Shown here: piece by piece, positions 5,045 to 6,270 of the stretch
Layout of the letters: every line of letters starts with the position of its first letter
Position numbering within the stretch: the stretch's first letter is position 1
From: J088 sp003695505 [NCBI: Candidatus Dadabacteria bacterium]
GTDB taxonomy: Bacteria > J088
DNA length: 6,270 nucleotides
NCBI GenBank assembly: GCA_003695505.1
Contig: RFIY01000201.1
Coordinates: forward strand, 1 to 6,270
Direction of reading: 5' to 3'
Made by a program: the position numbers and the translations under genes
Notes under the pieces: model-generated
Seen by the model: the letters and a program-made list of their open reading frames with translations, nothing else
Database searches by the model: none
Told to the model about the DNA's origin: nothing

Positions 5045-6100
5045 TCACACGAAAATTACGGCAGGCCCACCGGGCACGGACTCGCCCATCTTCCCGATCG
5101 GGTTCGAGAACTCTTCCAGACCGTATTGCCGGAGCGTCGCCTCGACCTCGGCGGCTGCATTCGGGGCGACCGACATCAGCAGGCCGCCGCTCGTCTGCGG
5201 GTCACAGACGATTTCGAGCCAGCCTGCGGGAATTTCGCCGAGACGATCTCCGTAACTGTCAAAATTTCGCTGCGTGCCCCCAGGCACGCAGCCTTGCCGA
5301 ATGTATGACGCCAGATCGCTGAGCAACCTGAGCGCAGACAGTTCCACGCTCGCCTGCACGCCACTGCCGTCAGACATTTCCCGCAAATGGCCGCCGAGTC
5401 CGAATCCGGTCACGTCCGTGATCGCGTGCACGCCGTCGATCGCCGCGACCTCGGCGCCGATTCGGTTGAGCTGGAGCATCGATGCCGCAGCCAGGCCGCG
5501 ATCCTCCGCACGCAGCGTCCCTCGCTTCTCCGCCGTCGTCAGGATGCCGACACCCAGCGCCTTCGTCAGATACAACAGATCGCCCGGCTGCGCCTGGTCA
5601 TTGCGTTTCAGATGTTCTCGTTCGACGAGACCATTGACTGCCAGACCAAAAATCGGCTCGGGACTGTCGATCGAATGCCCTCCCGCCAGCATCGCGCCGG
5701 CCTCGTCGCAGACCGCCCTCGCGCCCGCGACCACCTGTCCGGCGACGGCGGCCGGGATCTTGTCGATCGGCCAGCCCAGGACGGCCAGCGCCATACAGGG
5801 GCGGCCACCCATTGCATAGATGTCGCTGAGCGCATTGGTCGCGGCGATGGCGCCAAATTCCCGCGGGTCATCGACAATCGGCATAAAAAAATCGGTCGTA
5901 CTCAGCAAAACGCGCCCGTCTCCCAGATCCCAGGCGCCCGCGTCGTCGCGCGACCCGTTGCCAACCAGTAATCGTGCGTCCGCGGCCTGTGCGCCGACAC
6001 CGGACAGGATCTCGTCAAGCACGCGCGGCGCGATCTTGCATCCACAGCCAGCGCCGTGACTGAACTGCGTCAGCCGAATGTCGTCAGAAGTCGGGTTCAC
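5045..6100 (-). CDS. selD: SelD, selenide water dikinase (selenophosphate synthetase)
   Basis: SelD makes selenophosphate from selenide and ATP in the cytoplasm; this is the selenium donor for selenocysteine and for 2-selenouridine in tRNA. The protein has 351 residues, the usual length (347 in E. coli), and matches the E. coli type throughout: SHGAGCGCK (14-22) with catalytic Cys19 and Lys22, RDD (51-53), TTDFFMP (68-74), SDIYAMGG (92-99), GGHSIDSPEPIFGLAV (140-155), TDVTGFG (228-234) and PQTSGG (301-306). Metal/ATP-binding aspartates D53, D70, D93 and D229 are present. The catalytic residue is a normal Cys (TGT), not selenocysteine. The start is GTG at 6100 with GGAGGT five bases upstream, inside the 3' end of the preceding gene, so the two are probably in one operon. 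No selA, selB or selU is visible here. Confidence 0.98.
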   Translation of the reverse strand: MNPTSDDIRLTQFSHGAGCGCKIAPRVLDEILSGVGAQAADARLLVGNGSRDDAGAWDLGDGRVLLSTTDFFMPIVDDPREFGAIAATNALSDIYAMGGRPCMALAVLGWPIDKIPAAVAGQVVAGARAVCDEAGAMLAGGHSIDSPEPIFGLAVNGLVEREHLKRNDQAQPGDLLYLTKALGVGILTTAEKRGTLRAEDRGLAAASMLQLNRIGAEVAAIDGVHAITDVTGFGLGGHLREMSDGSGVQASVELSALRLLSDLASYIRQGCVPGGTQRNFDSYGDRLGEIPAGWLEIVCDPQTSGGLLMSVAPNAAAEVEATLRQYGLEEFSNPIGKMGESVPGGPAVIFV

Positions 6101-6270
6101 TGTGTACCTCCGTGAGTACGCGACTGGCGGGTTGCATAAGCGTTTCGTCTTCGAGATGCCGAATCAGCGTTCGTGCGACCTCGCGCGGCGGCGTGCCAGG
6201 CGAGACAGCGATGCGCAGCAGCGGTGCATCGCGCCGCCGCAGCGACCAGACATATGTTCTGTCATAGTAA
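6084..6270 (-). CDS. C-terminal part of an unidentified protein upstream of selD
   Basis: An open frame of 61 codons enters from the right edge and ends with TGA at 6084, 17 bases inside selD. No ATG lies near its left part, so it is the 3' end of a gene that starts outside the window. Coding is supported by G/C-rich third positions and by the clean overlap with the selD start and ribosome binding site. The visible piece reads WSLRRRDAPLLRIAVSPGTP followed by a helical REVARTLIRHLEDE segment and a short polar tail. I see no cysteines, no membrane span and no diagnostic motif, and I do not recognise it; it does not match what I know of the C-termini of SelA, SelB or SelU. Co-transcription with selD is likely. 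Confidence 0.65.
   Translation of the reverse strand, partial: YYDRTYVWSLRRRDAPLLRIAVSPGTPPREVARTLIRHLEDETLMQPASRVLTEVHSEPDF
6106..6111 (-). promoter_or_regulatory. Ribosome binding site of selD
   Basis: GGAGGT on the minus strand lies five bases before the GTG at 6100. It decides in favour of this GTG start, since no ATG occurs near the conserved N-terminus. It lies inside the coding end of the upstream gene. Confidence 0.85.

Noticed and set aside
5029-5047. Palindrome TGACCAGGTCA and GTCAC repeats at the convergent stop codons as a bidirectional terminator
   Set aside because: The stem is only five pairs with a one-base centre and there is no T run on either strand.
6038-6046. Selenocysteine at the SelD active site or TGA readthrough nearby
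   Set aside because: The active-site codons are TGT and TGC, and reading past the TGA at 6084 gives only the shifted frame of selD.
1-6270. CRISPR arrays, tRNA or rRNA genes, insertion sequences
   Set aside because: No repeat-spacer pattern, no tRNA-like fold, and no transposase or flanking inverted repeats were seen; nearly all bases are in coding regions.

Overview
The window carries a cytochrome c maturation (System I, Ccm) operon on the minus strand, a divergent gene for a small membrane protein, and selD (selenophosphate synthetase) on the minus strand behind the tail of an unidentified gene. The DNA is GC-rich, with strong G/C preference at third codon positions. SelD resembles the enterobacterial/gammaproteobacterial type closely along its length, so a Gram-negative proteobacterium, probably a gammaproteobacterium, is the best guess. 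The sequence alone does not fix the genus.

Layout, from right to left (the reading direction of most genes): 6084-6270 is the C-terminus of an unknown protein, which overlaps selD (5045-6100) by 17 bases. SelD converges on a 148-residue membrane protein gene (4585-5031, plus strand) with only 13 bases between the stop codons. A 68-base divergent gap (4517-4584) separates that gene from the ccm operon, which reads ccmG (3944-4516), ccmH (3462-3944), ccmE (2913-3392), ccmA (2311-2916), ccmB (1688-2314), ccmC (932-1651), ccmD (831-935) and ccmF (1-831, cut by the window edge). Most junctions overlap by 1 or 4 bases (TGATG, GTGA, ATGA, ATGA, TAATG), so the genes are almost certainly co-transcribed and translationally coupled. 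No stretch above 300 bases is without a gene.

The gene set gives nearly a whole heme-attachment pathway. CcmA/CcmB form the ABC transporter ATPase and membrane subunit that release holo-CcmE. CcmC and CcmD load heme onto CcmE. CcmE carries the heme in the periplasm. CcmG and CcmH keep the apocytochrome CXXCH cysteines reduced. CcmF, with CcmH, performs the ligation. No ccmI is visible; it could lie beyond the left edge.

The most notable observation is that CcmE has a Cys (C119) where the classical family has its heme-binding His, giving CPSKY (CXXXY) instead of HXXXY. The CXXXY variant is known from archaea and some sulfate reducers, where it was described as going with loss of CcmH. Here it sits directly beside an apparently intact ccmH in a proteobacterial-looking operon. 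The gene order G-H-E-A-B-C-D-F also departs from the familiar A-B-C-D-E-F-G-H, and CcmG has an unusual WCGGC active site.
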